Assembly (NCBI GenBank): GCA_963663975.2 | Contig: CAXXRA010000006.1 | Span: 310,001 to 374,000, forward strand | DNA length: 64,000 nt | From: JANQRX01 sp963663975 | GTDB lineage: Bacteria > Pseudomonadota > Alphaproteobacteria > Rhizobiales > Kaistiaceae | Direction: 5' to 3' | Shown: positions 11,336 to 20,120 of the stretch, piece by piece | Layout: the number at the start of each line of letters is the position of its first letter | Position numbering within the stretch: the first letter of the stretch is position 1 | Notes under the pieces: model-generated | The model's database searches: none | The model's input: only the letters and a program-made list of their open reading frames with translations | What the model was told of the DNA's origin: nothing | Translations under genes and position numbers: made by a program

Positions 11336-13423
11336 ATGGCAACCAAGGTAAAACAACCCGACGAGGCCCAGGACGCGCCGGCCGAAAGCCAGGACGGGCC
11401 GCTGCTCGATCTGTCCGACGCGGCGGTCAAAAAAATGATCAAAGCCGCCAAAAAGCGCGGCTTCGTCACTTATGAGGAACTCAATCAGGTCCTGCCGTCC
11501 GAGGAAGTGACGTCGGAGCAGATCGAAGACATCCTTTCGATGCTCTCGGAGATGGGGATCAACGTGATCGAGAACGAGGACGGCGAGGACAGCGACGACA
11601 AGGGGGCGGCCAAGGACGGCGCTGCGACCGGGCAGGCCGAGACCGGCAAGGCGGTCGCCGAGCCGGTCAGCACGGCGGCGGCTAAGACCACCACCCGCGA
11701 GCCGGCGGACCGAACCGACGATCCGGTGCGGATGTATCTGCGCGAAATGGGCTCGGTTGAGCTCCTGTCGCGCGAGGGCGAGATCGCCATCGCCAAACGG
11801 ATCGAGGCCGGTCGGGAGACTATGATCGCCGGCCTGTGCGAAAGCCCGCTGACCTTTCAGGCGATCATCATCTGGCGGGACGAGTTGGCCGAGGGCAAGA
11901 TTCTGCTCCGCGACATCATCGACCTGGAGGCGACCTATGCCGGGCCTGATGCCAAGCAGGCTCCCAAGCCGCCCGAACAACAGGACGATGCCGGCGAGGC
12001 CAGGACCGCCGAAGCACCTCCGACCGCGCCCGGCGACGACATTGCCGGCGACAACAAACCGGCCGCCGAGGGCGGCGACAACAAACCGGCCGCCGAGGGC
12101 GGCGAGCGCCGCGACGAAGACGATGAGGACGATGACGATGACGAGTATGAGGCCGCGCTGTCGCTTGCCGCGATGGAAGCGGAACTGAAGCCTGCCGTCG
12201 TCGAGACCTTCGACACCATTGCCTCGGAGTACAAGAAGCTTCGCCGGCTGCAGGACCAGCATGTCGAACAGCGGTTGAAAAACACCACCCTGTCGCCGTC
12301 CCAGGAGCGCCGCTACAAAAAGCTCACCGCCGACATCGTGACCGCGGTCAAGTCGCTGGAACTCAATCAGAACCGGATCGATGCCCTGGTTGAGCAGCTG
12401 TACGACATCAACAAACGGCTGATCGGCAATGAAGGTCGGCTGATGCGGCTGGCCGAGCGCTACCGGGTCAAGCGCGAAGACTTCCTGCAGGAGTATCGCG
12501 GCGCCGAACTCGATCCCAACTGGTTCCGCCGAATTTCCAATCTGTCCGCCAGGGGTTGGAAGGAATTCGTCGCCAAGGAGAAACTGCGCGTCAAGGAACT
12601 GCGCGCCAACATTCAGGAGCTGGCGACCGAGACCGGGCTGGACATCGCTGAATTCCGCCGCATCGTCCACACCGTGCAGAAGGGCGAGCGCGAAGCCCGC
12701 CAGGCGAAGAAGGAAATGGTCGAGGCGAACCTTAGGCTCGTCATTTCGATCGCCAAGAAATACACCAATCGCGGGCTGCAGTTCCTCGACCTGATCCAGG
12801 AAGGCAATATCGGTCTGATGAAGGCGGTGGACAAATTCGAGTACCGCCGCGGCTACAAATTCTCGACTTATGCGACGTGGTGGATTCGCCAGGCGATCAC
12901 CCGCTCGATCGCCGACCAGGCGCGCACCATCCGCATCCCGGTCCACATGATCGAAACGATCAACAAGATCGTGCGAACCTCGCGCCAGATGCTGCACGAG
13001 ATCGGGCGCGAACCGACGCCGGAAGAGCTCTCCGAAAAACTCGCCATGCCGCTTGAGAAAGTGCGCAAGGTGCTGAAGATCACCAAGGAGCCGATCAGCC
13101 TGGAAACGCCGATCGGTGATGAAGAGGATTCCCACCTCGGCGATTTCATCGAAGACAAGAACGCCGTCCTGCCGATCGACGCTGCGATCCAGTCCAATTT
13201 GCGCGAGACGACGACGCGCGTCCTGGCCTCGCTCACCCCGCGCGAGGAGCGCGTGCTGCGCATGCGATTCGGTATCGGGATGAACACCGATCACACCCTG
13301 GAGGAAGTCGGCCAGCAGTTTTCGGTCACCCGCGAGCGCATCCGGCAGATCGAAGCCAAGGCCCTGCGCAAGCTCAAACATCCGAGCCGCTCACGCAAAT
13401 TGCGGAGCTTTCTGGACAGCTGA
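11336..13423 (+). CDS. rpoD: RNA polymerase sigma factor RpoD (sigma-70)
   Basis: Housekeeping sigma factor of 695 residues. Region 1.1 lies at about residues 25-95, and region 1.2 starts near DPVRMYLREMG (about 130). A long non-conserved insert (about 200-300) includes a Glu/Asp-rich run. Region 2 (from about 460) carries MVEANLRLVISIAKKY and YATWWIRQAITR. Region 4 has the TLEEVGQQFSVTRERIRQIE helix-turn-helix near residue 654. GGAG lies 6-7 nt before the ATG at 11336. A tandem 9-residue repeat sits in the acidic insert. Confidence 0.98.
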   Translation: MATKVKQPDEAQDAPAESQDGPLLDLSDAAVKKMIKAAKKRGFVTYEELNQVLPSEEVTSEQIEDILSMLSEMGINVIENEDGEDSDDKGAAKDGAATGQAETGKAVAEPVSTAAAKTTTREPADRTDDPVRMYLREMGSVELLSREGEIAIAKRIEAGRETMIAGLCESPLTFQAIIIWRDELAEGKILLRDIIDLEATYAGPDAKQAPKPPEQQDDAGEARTAEAPPTAPGDDIAGDNKPAAEGGDNKPAAEGGERRDEDDEDDDDDEYEAALSLAAMEAELKPAVVETFDTIASEYKKLRRLQDQHVEQRLKNTTLSPSQERRYKKLTADIVTAVKSLELNQNRIDALVEQLYDINKRLIGNEGRLMRLAERYRVKREDFLQEYRGAELDPNWFRRISNLSARGWKEFVAKEKLRVKELRANIQELATETGLDIAEFRRIVHTVQKGEREARQAKKEMVEANLRLVISIAKKYTNRGLQFLDLIQEGNIGLMKAVDKFEYRRGYKFSTYATWWIRQAITRSIADQARTIRIPVHMIETINKIVRTSRQMLHEIGREPTPEELSEKLAMPLEKVRKVLKITKEPISLETPIGDEEDSHLGDFIEDKNAVLPIDAAIQSNLRETTTRVLASLTPREERVLRMRFGIGMNTDHTLEEVGQQFSVTRERIRQIEAKALRKLKHPSRSRKLRSFLDS
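12047..12100 (+). repeat. 27-bp exact tandem duplication inside rpoD
   Basis: Two identical adjacent 27-bp units encode GDNKPAAEG twice, at residues 238-255 of RpoD. The duplication is in frame and falls in the non-conserved insert just before its acidic run, so it is likely neutral for function. Confidence 0.95.
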
Positions 13424-13547
13424 TCTGGTGCCGCCTGACCAAACCGCTGGTCGTCGGTCACGGCGCGATTCGCCATTCCATTCATAGCGTTGCGGCCAAC
13501 GGGCTGCGCCGCTGTTTCATGTCACCTGATATGGGAGTCCCGACACC

Positions 13548-13994
13548 ATGACCTGGCAGGTCTATCTATCCGGCGAAATCCACACCGACTGGCGCGAGCA
13601 GATCGATAAGGGCGCGCGCGAGGGGCTCGATGTCGCCTTCTCGGCCCCCGTCACCGATCATGCCGCCTCCGACGATTGTGGCGTCGCCATTCTCGGTCCT
13701 GAAACGGAAAAATTCTGGCATGACCGCAAGGGGGCGGGGATCAACGCCATCCGCACCCGCACGCTGCTGGAAGATGCCGACATCGTCGTGGTGCGGTTCG
13801 GCGAAAAATACAGGCAGTGGAACGCCGCCTTCGACGCCGGCTATGCCGCCGCCCTCGGCAAGCCGATCGTCATTGTGCACCAGCAGGAGCATGCCCACGC
13901 GTTGAAGGAAGTGGACGCGGCGGCAGCGGCGGTTGCCGAATCGCCGGAGCAGGTGGTGCGCATCCTGCGCTACGTCATCGAGGGCAGACTGTAG
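13548..13994 (+). CDS. YtoQ-family protein
   Basis: A 148-residue protein with the YtoQ-family opening (MTWQVYLSGEIHTDWREQI) and a nucleoside-deoxyribosyltransferase-like pattern: LEDADIVVVRFGEKYRQWNAAFDAGYAAALGKP resembles the segment carrying the acidic residue in that fold. Function in the family is uncharacterised; a nucleoside-handling role is inference from fold only. It is a single gene downstream of rpoD with no evident operon partner. Confidence 0.88.
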   Translation: MTWQVYLSGEIHTDWREQIDKGAREGLDVAFSAPVTDHAASDDCGVAILGPETEKFWHDRKGAGINAIRTRTLLEDADIVVVRFGEKYRQWNAAFDAGYAAALGKPIVIVHQQEHAHALKEVDAAAAAVAESPEQVVRILRYVIEGRL

Positions 13995-14249
13995 CCGCTC
14001 CCGTTACCGCGGTGCGATCTCCCAAACTACCGTCGCGCTGGCCGATGCCGATTTCTCGCCTTACCGCGGGACCCGTACCCACACAATCAGACATCGATGA
14101 ATATCCACCAGATCCAGTACGCCATATCGGGCGCCCGCTGGTCGGTCGCCCGGGGGTGTGCATTCCCTTCACCGGCCTCGTTCCAGTGGCGCTGTCTGCG
14201 CGCTTGCCGGAATTGCGTAAGGCTCATCGTTGGGGCGGGTGAACACCTG

Positions 14250-14465
14250 GGACCGCGCAGATCAGGTCGGCGGCACCGCGAACTCTCGCCAACCGTTCGT
14301 CAACGCGAGGAAGCAATTTGCGAAGCACAGGAAGGTGAAGACGCTTCAAAAGTTTTCCGGTATCCACCCGCCGATCCACACTCACTTCGATCACCACAAG
14401 GCCACTCAATCGCCGCTCTATCTTCAAACGGTGCTGCTCCTCCGCCATCCTGGCCGAGCGGCGGC
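14250..14465 (+). pseudogene. IS6-type transposase C-terminal relic
   Basis: This stretch holds the decayed end of an IS6-family transposase. One frame gives a degraded version of the N-AENSH-P-RRRE segment, then KVKTLQKFSGIHPPIHTHFDHH. The homology resumes in another frame as PLNRRSIFK and AILAERR. At least one frameshift and the loss of the N-terminal two thirds make it non-functional. The rest of 13995-14699 shows no recognisable gene. Confidence 0.65.
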
Positions 14466-14699
14466 GATCGCGTACTTTGTCAGCGAGCGGCAGCGGGAGT
14501 CAGGGTGTGGTGGCAATCACCATCAAGTTCGCCGGGGAACAGAAATATGCTATACTACTCGAAGTTGCAGTGTTGGCCTGAGGCAGCCATGGCCCGCATC
14601 ATATTCAGGCGCTTGACGGAACAAACGCCTGGTCGAACTGATCTCAATTTCGCGGATCCGCTCCAAGAGGAGATGGCTTTTACCAAGAGGAGATAAAAA

Positions 14700-15446
14700 A
14701 TGGCCGGTCCGGCACATGTGACCTTCATTCACGGCCTCGCGAACAAGCCACCAGCGGTCGAACTCAGGCGTATCTGGCTCGAAGCCCTCGGAAAACCTGT
14801 GACCGGTGACGATGGCTTCGACCTCGGGGCCGTCGGCGTCACCGCTAGCTTCGTCTACTGGGCGGATCTCTTTTACGACCAACCGCTGCCACCGGGAGAA
14901 TATGAGAATAACGCCGGTGAGCTCGAGAACAGCTTTCCTTTGGACGTGGAGGTTGAAGACACCCAGTGGCTCAAAGATCTGCAGGCAAAATTTCCGGATG
15001 CGTTCGAAGACGCGCCGTTCACAGAAGCGGAACAAGGCTATGAGCGCGTGCCTCTCCCAGGATTCCTCAAAAAACGCATCATGAGGCACTTCGTTCGTGA
15101 GGCACACAGCTATTTGTGGAACGTCGATGGCATCCGAGACAAGATTCGGAAAAGAGTCATGGATGATTTCGCGAAGGTTCCGCGGGGTACGGATCACGTC
15201 CTCTTCGGTCACAGCCAAGGCACGTTCATCGCTTATGACGTGCTGACCGGTGTCGAAGACTGCAAGGAAGTCGACGGTTTCATGACAGTCGGCAGCCCCC
15301 TTGGAGTCGACGAGATTCAGGACCGGCTTGCAGAACCAGTCTTTCCGCCCAAGGTCGCTGGAGATTGGGTCAACGTCTACGATCCGTATGACCCGGTGTT
15401 GGAGTTCCCCCGGTTCGGTGGACAGTTAGGGACTTACAGACTCTAG
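14700..15446 (+). CDS. Alpha/beta-hydrolase-like protein, 3'-truncated by an IS
   Basis: The 248-residue reading frame has a hydrolase-type start (VTFIHGLANKPPAVEL) and the nucleophile elbow GHSQGT near residue 170. MTVGSPLG after the elbow resembles the lipase/PGAP1-like group. A strong AGGAG ribosome-binding site precedes the ATG. The last 16 or so residues (from LEFPRFGGQ) are translated from the terminal inverted repeat of the IS3-family element that begins at 15400, so the true C-terminus, including the expected catalytic His, is lost. Probably inactive. Substrate unknown. Confidence 0.75.
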   Translation: MAGPAHVTFIHGLANKPPAVELRRIWLEALGKPVTGDDGFDLGAVGVTASFVYWADLFYDQPLPPGEYENNAGELENSFPLDVEVEDTQWLKDLQAKFPDAFEDAPFTEAEQGYERVPLPGFLKKRIMRHFVREAHSYLWNVDGIRDKIRKRVMDDFAKVPRGTDHVLFGHSQGTFIAYDVLTGVEDCKEVDGFMTVGSPLGVDEIQDRLAEPVFPPKVAGDWVNVYDPYDPVLEFPRFGGQLGTYRL

Positions 15447-15448
15447 CC

Positions 15449-15459
15449 TATCTTGTGCG
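15449..15459 (+). repeat. Left copy of 11-bp direct repeat (target duplication)
   Basis: TATCTTGTGCG lies directly next to the left end (GGCGATGTCCC) of the palindromic IS256-derived unit. It is identical to the copy at 17042-17052. Confidence 0.85.
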
Positions 15460-15519
15460 GGCGATGTCCCGGTCTCTGTTGAAATTCGTTGGGGCAGGCG
15501 TCGCTGGTCCTGGATGCTG

Positions 15520-16313
15520 CTATGCTGCCTCATGATGGTGCTTCAATGGCAACTGTCGGCGTGACGCCTTTCCAGTGCTCCTGGAGATAATTCCGGAGTA
15601 TGGGCAGCTGCCCGAAAGGCCTTGAGGCGACGGAAGGTCTTCTGGGCCTCCAGCAAGCCGGCGGACGGTCGATCTGACGCAGTCCATCTCGGCGTTCCTC
15701 AGCGTTTTGACGTCTGGCGGGGTCGAGGCCTTGACGCAGATGATGGCCGAGCGACGTTCTCGACCGATGTGCGGTGCCAGGCATCGCCGATGGCGACCGT
15801 CGAGGTTATCGCTGCGGCAGGCCGAGGCGGATGATGGTGAGGATCTCGCTACCACGGCGGCTCCAGTGATGCTGGCCCGAGACGCACCGGTTCCTGACCA
15901 TGCGGGCAAAGACGCCGTGAGCTTGGAGAGTTGCGCAAGAGCTACGCGATCGGCAACTTGTTTGCGTCGTCCTGGTCGCTCAGGCCTGACGGAGCGCCTT
16001 CTTGAACGTGTCGACGTGCAAATGTTGGGGCAGGCGCTCGATGATCCGTTACGGCCCGAGTGCGACCTGGCAGCGCTGGATGGCGGCGGCCACACTCGAA
16101 GTCGGCCGTTTCCCGGATCGCTTTGCTGAGCGCCTGTCGCGCCAAGACGATGAACAGCCGGGGCAGTCGCCTCGGATTTCTCGAGCTCGACCTGGCGAGG
16201 TCATTGTCGATCGAAGGCCTGCATGACGACGACAGTGTCCCGATCGCGGCCCTCGACGTCGACGGCAACAGGACATGCATGTCGCCGTTGCCATCGACGC
16301 CGATCGCCGCCAT
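15520..16313 (-). pseudogene. IS256-type transposase, left-arm relic
   Basis: On the minus strand the conserved core GVDGNGDMHV is followed by PRLFIVLARQALSKAIRETA and later RRLAGGPEDLPSPQGL. These are frame-shifted remains of the Mutator-type transposase segments that normally read DGAKALSKAI and LEAQKTFRRLKA. Several frameshifts and a missing N-terminus make it inactive. Confidence 0.75.
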
Positions 16314-16329
16314 CGGAGGACACTGATCG

Positions 16330-16974
16330 TCGACATGCAGACCGTCGATCTGACAATCTCCTAGCCAGGTCGAGTTCCGAGAAATCCGAGGCGACTGCCC
16401 AGGCTGTTCATCTTCTTGCGTGACAGGCGCTCACAAAGCGATCCGGGAAACGGCCGACTTCGAGTGTGGCCGTCGCCATCCAGCGCTTTCGCCAGGTCGC
16501 ACTCGGGCAGTAACATCATCGCGCGCCTGCCCCAACATTTGCACGCGAGTCGTCACGTTCAGGCGCTCCGTCAGGTTGAGCGCCCAGGACGACGCAAACA
16601 GGTTGCCGATCGGCTCTAGCGCAACCTGGCCCGGCGTCTGGAGCATGAGGAACCGGGCGTCTCGGTCAGCATCCTGGAGGGGCTGGACGAGATCCTCACC
16701 ATCATCCGCCTCGGCCTGCCGCACGAACTCCGGCGCTCGCTTGCCTGCACCAACATCATCGAGAACGCGCTCGGCACGGTGCGTCAGGTCACCCGCAACG
16801 TCAAACGCTGGAGGAACGCCGAGATGGCGCTCAGATGGACCGCCGCCGGCTTGCTGGAGGCCCAGAAGACCTTCCGTCGCCTCAAGGCCTATCGTCAGCT
16901 GCCCATACTCCGAAACGCTCATCCAGGAGCACTTGAGAAAGGCTCACGCCGACAGTGCCATTGAAACCATATGA
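16330..16974 (+). pseudogene. IS256-type transposase, right-arm relic
   Basis: This is the inverted counterpart of the left arm, on the plus strand. TGAHKAIRETADFECGRRHPAL is followed in other frames by the family's C-terminal signatures CTNIIENALGTVRQVTRNVKRW and LLEAQKTFRRLKAYRQLP (shown here only as reading guides). The frame changes several times, so no full protein is made. Confidence 0.75.
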
Positions 16975-17018
16975 AGGCAGCATAGCATCATCAACCAGCG
17001 ACGCCTGCCCCACGAATT

Positions 17019-17885
17019 TCAACAGAGATAGGGACATCGCCTATCTTGTGCGCTCCTTTCATAGTTGACGGGTGATTGGTAACCGAGGGCCGAATGGCGT
17101 CGGCCGGGATTGTACCAGCCCTCGATGAACTGGAAGATGGCCATGCGTGCTGCGGCCTTGGTCTGGAACTTCCGCCGGTCGAGCAGCTCGCATTCGAGGG
17201 TGGCAAAGAAGCTCTCGCACATCGCATTGTCGTACGCGTCGCCAACTGACCCCATGGACGGCCGGACGCCGGCTTCCTTGCATCTGAAGCCGAAGGCGAC
17301 GGAGGTGTATTGAGATCCCTGGTCGGAGTGATGGATCACGTCGGCGGGTCGTCTTTGCGTCAGCGCCATGTTCAGGGCATCGAGGACGAGTTGGGCCTTC
17401 AGGCTGTGGCCCATGGCCCAGCCGACGATGCGTCGTGAGAAGGCATCCAGCACAACGGCCAGATAGAGGAACCCGGCCCAGGTCGGGATGTAGGTAATAT
17501 CAGCGACCCAGAGCTGGTCTGGCGCGTCGGCGTAGAAGTTCCGATCGACCAGATCGCACGCCGGCCGAACCCTCTCGTCCCGGAAGGTCGTGCGGGCGGC
17601 TTTACGGCGACTAACACCGGCAATACCGGTCGCTTTCATCAGGCGCTCGATCCGCTTGCGGCCCACCTGGACGCCTTCATCGACAAGTTCAGCGTGGATA
17701 CGCGGCGCTCCATAGGTTGCTCGGGAGTCCGCATGGATCGCCTTGATCCGGTCCGTCAGAGCCGCGTCGGCGATGGATCGGGCAGACGGCGATCGGTCGC
17801 GCCAAGCATAGTAGCCGGACCTTGATACGCCGAGGATTCTGCTCATGGTCTTGGTTGGGAACATGGCCTGGTTTGCCGTCATCAA
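17019..17885 (-). CDS. IS3-family transposase OrfB, C-terminus altered
   Basis: Catalytic subunit of an IS3-family element with an rve integrase core. The HTH_21-type region RATYGAPRIHAEL is followed by the DDE residues in WVADITYIPTWAG (D), HHSDQGSQYTS (D) and CESFFATLE (E). The original last residues are replaced: the reading frame now runs into the inserted IS256-type end and stops after QDRRCPYLC. The intact version would have ended QDRLESVSP. Its ATG (17882) overlaps the orfA stop as TGATG, which supports translational coupling. The DDE core is intact, but the element's left end is displaced by about 1.6 kb. Confidence 0.85.
   Translation of the reverse strand: MMTANQAMFPTKTMSRILGVSRSGYYAWRDRSPSARSIADAALTDRIKAIHADSRATYGAPRIHAELVDEGVQVGRKRIERLMKATGIAGVSRRKAARTTFRDERVRPACDLVDRNFYADAPDQLWVADITYIPTWAGFLYLAVVLDAFSRRIVGWAMGHSLKAQLVLDALNMALTQRRPADVIHHSDQGSQYTSVAFGFRCKEAGVRPSMGSVGDAYDNAMCESFFATLECELLDRRKFQTKAAARMAIFQFIEGWYNPGRRHSALGYQSPVNYERSAQDRRCPYLC
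17042..17052 (+). repeat. Right copy of 11-bp direct repeat (target duplication)
   Basis: TATCTTGTGCG follows the right end of the palindromic IS256-derived unit and matches 15449-15459 exactly. It lies within the 3' end of the IS3 orfB. Confidence 0.85.
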
Positions 17886-18190
17886 TTCGAAGACCGAGAC
17901 GACATCGCGTCGCTCTGAGCAAACCAGGCCGCGGCCTTTGCCAGGATATCTCTCTCCTGGCGTAGCTGGCGGTTCTCCCGGCGAAGACGGCGGAGTTCGT
18001 CGCGCTCCTCGCTCGTCAAGCCGTCCGTGCGGCGGCCACCATCACGGTCGGCCTGCTTGACCCAGCCATGGATCGTCGCGGCACACGGCTCGAATTCTCT
18101 GGCCAGGTCTTCAATGCTGCGCCCGGTACGGGCCAGGGCAACAATCTGGTCCCTGAAATCCGCAGGGTACGGCGTTCTCGTTCTCGGCAT
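17882..18190 (-). CDS. IS3-family transposase OrfA
   Basis: A 102-residue DNA-binding partner of OrfB. It has the HTH_Tnp_1 pattern (PADFRDQIVALARTGRSIED and ATIHGWVKQADRD) and a C-terminal leucine-rich coiled coil (ERDELRRLRRENRQLRQE). The stop codon overlaps the orfB ATG by one base. It appears intact. Confidence 0.88.
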   Translation of the reverse strand: MPRTRTPYPADFRDQIVALARTGRSIEDLAREFEPCAATIHGWVKQADRDGGRRTDGLTSEERDELRRLRRENRQLRQERDILAKAAAWFAQSDAMSSRSSN

Positions 18191-18225
18191 GATGACACTC
18201 TCCTCTCAAGATCAAAAAGTGTCCA

Positions 18226-19548
18226 TCAAACCGGGGGAACTCCAGTCTCCACAAGCCGAAGGACCTGGACGTATTCCCGCTTGCCGGCCTTGCCCATGCG
18301 CGCCTCCAGGAGACGGCGCAGGGTTGGGAAGGCATCAGGCAGTTCCCATCCGGCTAGCGGCGCGGCCTGATCCAGGGCACCGATCTTGTGCTCCAGCAAA
18401 GGCAGGTAGTGGATCGGATCGAAGACCATATCTTCCCGGTCGTAGGAACGGGGGTGCCGGGCAATGATCCCGGCGCCGCAACCGATAACCACCTCGTGGA
18501 CATAGCCACGGATCCAGACTTCCTGATGGCCGTAGGCGACGGGCACGGAATAGTCATTCGTCCGGTAGCGCACCAGGGACAGCGAGTTGACCCGCGTGCC
18601 CTGCTTGTCGCACGCGTCGAACGGTGCCGGCAGTGGCCTCTTCAACGCTTCGCGGTCACGCACAAACCGTTCGCCGATGCTCTCGCGGTGGCCGCGCAGG
18701 ACGTTGCCTTGCCGGTTGCGGCATTGCTCTTCCAGGTGGCCATTGAAGGCGTCCCAGCTCGCGAACCGGGGAAGCGGCGTCATGAAGTTCCGCCGGGCAT
18801 AGCCGACCACCCCCTCCACATTGCCTTTGTCGTTACCCTTGCCGGGACAGCCGTAGCGGTCCTCGAAGAGGTAATGGGACTGCAGCCCGCTGAACGCCCG
18901 CGTTCGTTGCCGCGTGCCATCTGACAAGATGCGCGACACCAGACACTTGTCGTTGTCGTAAAGAATCGATTGGGGAACGCCGCCGAAAAAAACAAAGGCT
19001 CTGTTGTGCCCGTCCAGCCAGGCCTCCGTCGTCGCCGCCGGGTAGGCCGCAACGAAGCAGGCATCGCTGTGGGGAAGTGTCATGACGAAAAAATGCGCCC
19101 GATACTTGACGCCGGCGATGATCGCATCCGCCTCGCCAAAGTCCGCTTGAGCATGGCCCGGAGGATGTGACAACGGCACAAACATCTCACGCCGACGAAG
19201 GCGCCGTTCCCGAACGTAATCCTTCACGATGGTCTCTTTGCCCGTGAAGCCATGTTCGTCGCGAAGGCGCTCGAATATACGCTTCGCCGTGTGGTGCTGC
19301 TTACGGTGAACCGGTCGGTCCTCCTCCAGAATACGGTCGATGATATCCGTGAAGGGGGCCAGTTTCGGGCGTTTCGGTGGCTGGCGTCGCCAATATCCCG
19401 GCGGTTCCGAATGCCGCAGCATCTTCCTCACCGTCTCGCGCGCAATGCCAAACCGACTTGCCGCCTCTCGCTGGCTCAGACCATCAACATGGCAGGCCAG
19501 CCGAACGCGCAGATATAGGTCCACGGTGTACATCCTCCCGCCTTCCAT
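18226..19548 (-). pseudogene. istA: IS21-family transposase IstA, C-terminally truncated
   Basis: The 440-residue frame has the IS21 N-terminal HTH (LSQREAASRFGIARETVRKM), the catalytic domain with HAQADFGEADAIIAG and FVMTLPHSDACFVAAYP, and the later NDYSVPVAYG region. IstA proteins are usually about 500 residues. Here the frame ends VRLVETGVPPV because the IS3 element's right end (18244) cuts it. istB is missing. The upstream IS end probably lies near 19630, next to the broken aldolase gene. Confidence 0.85.
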
Positions 19549-19624
19549 CTCAAAAAAGATCGAAGACTACAGGTGGCAGAGTTTTACTCCGCCCGCGGCT
19601 GGGAAATCCCGCCGCTTCCGTGGA

Positions 19625-20120
19625 CTAATTTGTCACCGCCGTTCTCACGGCGAACGCGGCGGCGAGGTCCGGGTCGGTGAAACCCGTGCGACGGCCACCT
19701 ATGTCGCACTCGACATAAACCGAGGCTTTCTGACCCGAGGCTGCAGCAAGTCGCGCTAGTTCCTCAATCGCTTCGTCCGAATCCGCTGTCAGAGACATGG
19801 ACGCTTGTTTCGCAAGCTCCAGGAAACGGCTCAGTTTTTTGCCGTCGACCAGCGAATTCGTGATCATGATATCGCCGAACCCGGCTGCGACCATGGTCGC
19901 GGCTTCGTCGACGGTCTGACAGGCAATGCCGACTGAGCCCGCGTCAACCTGCATGCGGGCGATCTCCGGGACGCGATGCACTTTGGCGTGCGGACGACAG
20001 CTGATTTTATGTTGCTGAAGCCGGCCACGCATGGCGAGCAAATTGTTCTCGACCGTATCGAGAATAGCGATCGCGAACGGCGTGGACAGCTGGTCGAATC
20101 TCAGGCCGGAGATAATCTGC
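19625..20120 (-). pseudogene. D-threonine aldolase-like (alanine-racemase fold) fragment
   Basis: PLP-dependent aldolase/racemase-type N-terminal piece. The open frame reads FDQLSTPFAIAILDTVENNL before an internal ATG, then SCRPHAKVHRVPEIARMQVD and VGIACQTVDEAATMVAAGFG, as in D-threonine aldolase and D-serine dehydratase-like proteins. HAK carries the candidate PLP lysine. The family is about 370 residues long; this piece stops after about 160 at the IS21 boundary. No good start codon is in frame upstream, so the 5' end may be damaged too. Confidence 0.65.

Larger units (their letters stand above)
15460..17041. mobile_element. Palindromic IS256-derived unit (two inverted 3' halves)
   Basis: The two ends are long inverted copies: GGCGATGTCCC at 15460-15470 and GGGACATCGCC at 17031-17041, with similarity continuing inward for about 800 bp per arm. 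Both ends are the transposase-3' end of the same IS256-type element. The arms meet at the 12-bp palindrome GACATGCATGTC (16272-16283). The 5' part of the transposase gene is missing from both arms. The unit is flanked by perfect 11-bp direct repeats, so it appears to have moved, or been inserted, as one piece. The arms have since diverged by substitutions and many small indels. Confidence 0.8.
15400..18244 (-). mobile_element. IS3-family insertion sequence, interrupted
   Basis: The ends are matching inverted repeats: TGGAGTTCCCCCGGTT at 15400 and its complement ending CCA at 18244, with TG...CA tips as in the IS3 family. Inside are orfA (17882-18190) and orfB (17019-17885), both on the minus strand. 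The left part of the element is separated from orfB by an inserted palindromic unit (15460-17041). Removing that unit and one copy of its 11-bp flank restores an orfB that ends QDRLESVSP-stop just inside the left repeat. No target duplication is visible (tgt versus gtc). The left flank is a hydrolase gene and the right flank is istA. Confidence 0.85.

Noticed and set aside
11075..13381. 768-codon open frame on the minus strand across rpoD
   Set aside because: It lies entirely antisense to a well-supported sigma-70 gene, has no family motif and arises from the GC-rich codon pattern of rpoD.
14224..15218. Minus-strand frames opposite the hydrolase gene
   Set aside because: They show no domain. 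The plus frame has a strong ribosome-binding site and a hydrolase motif.
15460..17041. CRISPR-like or other functional repeat array
   Set aside because: The repetition is a single inverted pair with transposase motifs, not a series of short spaced repeats.
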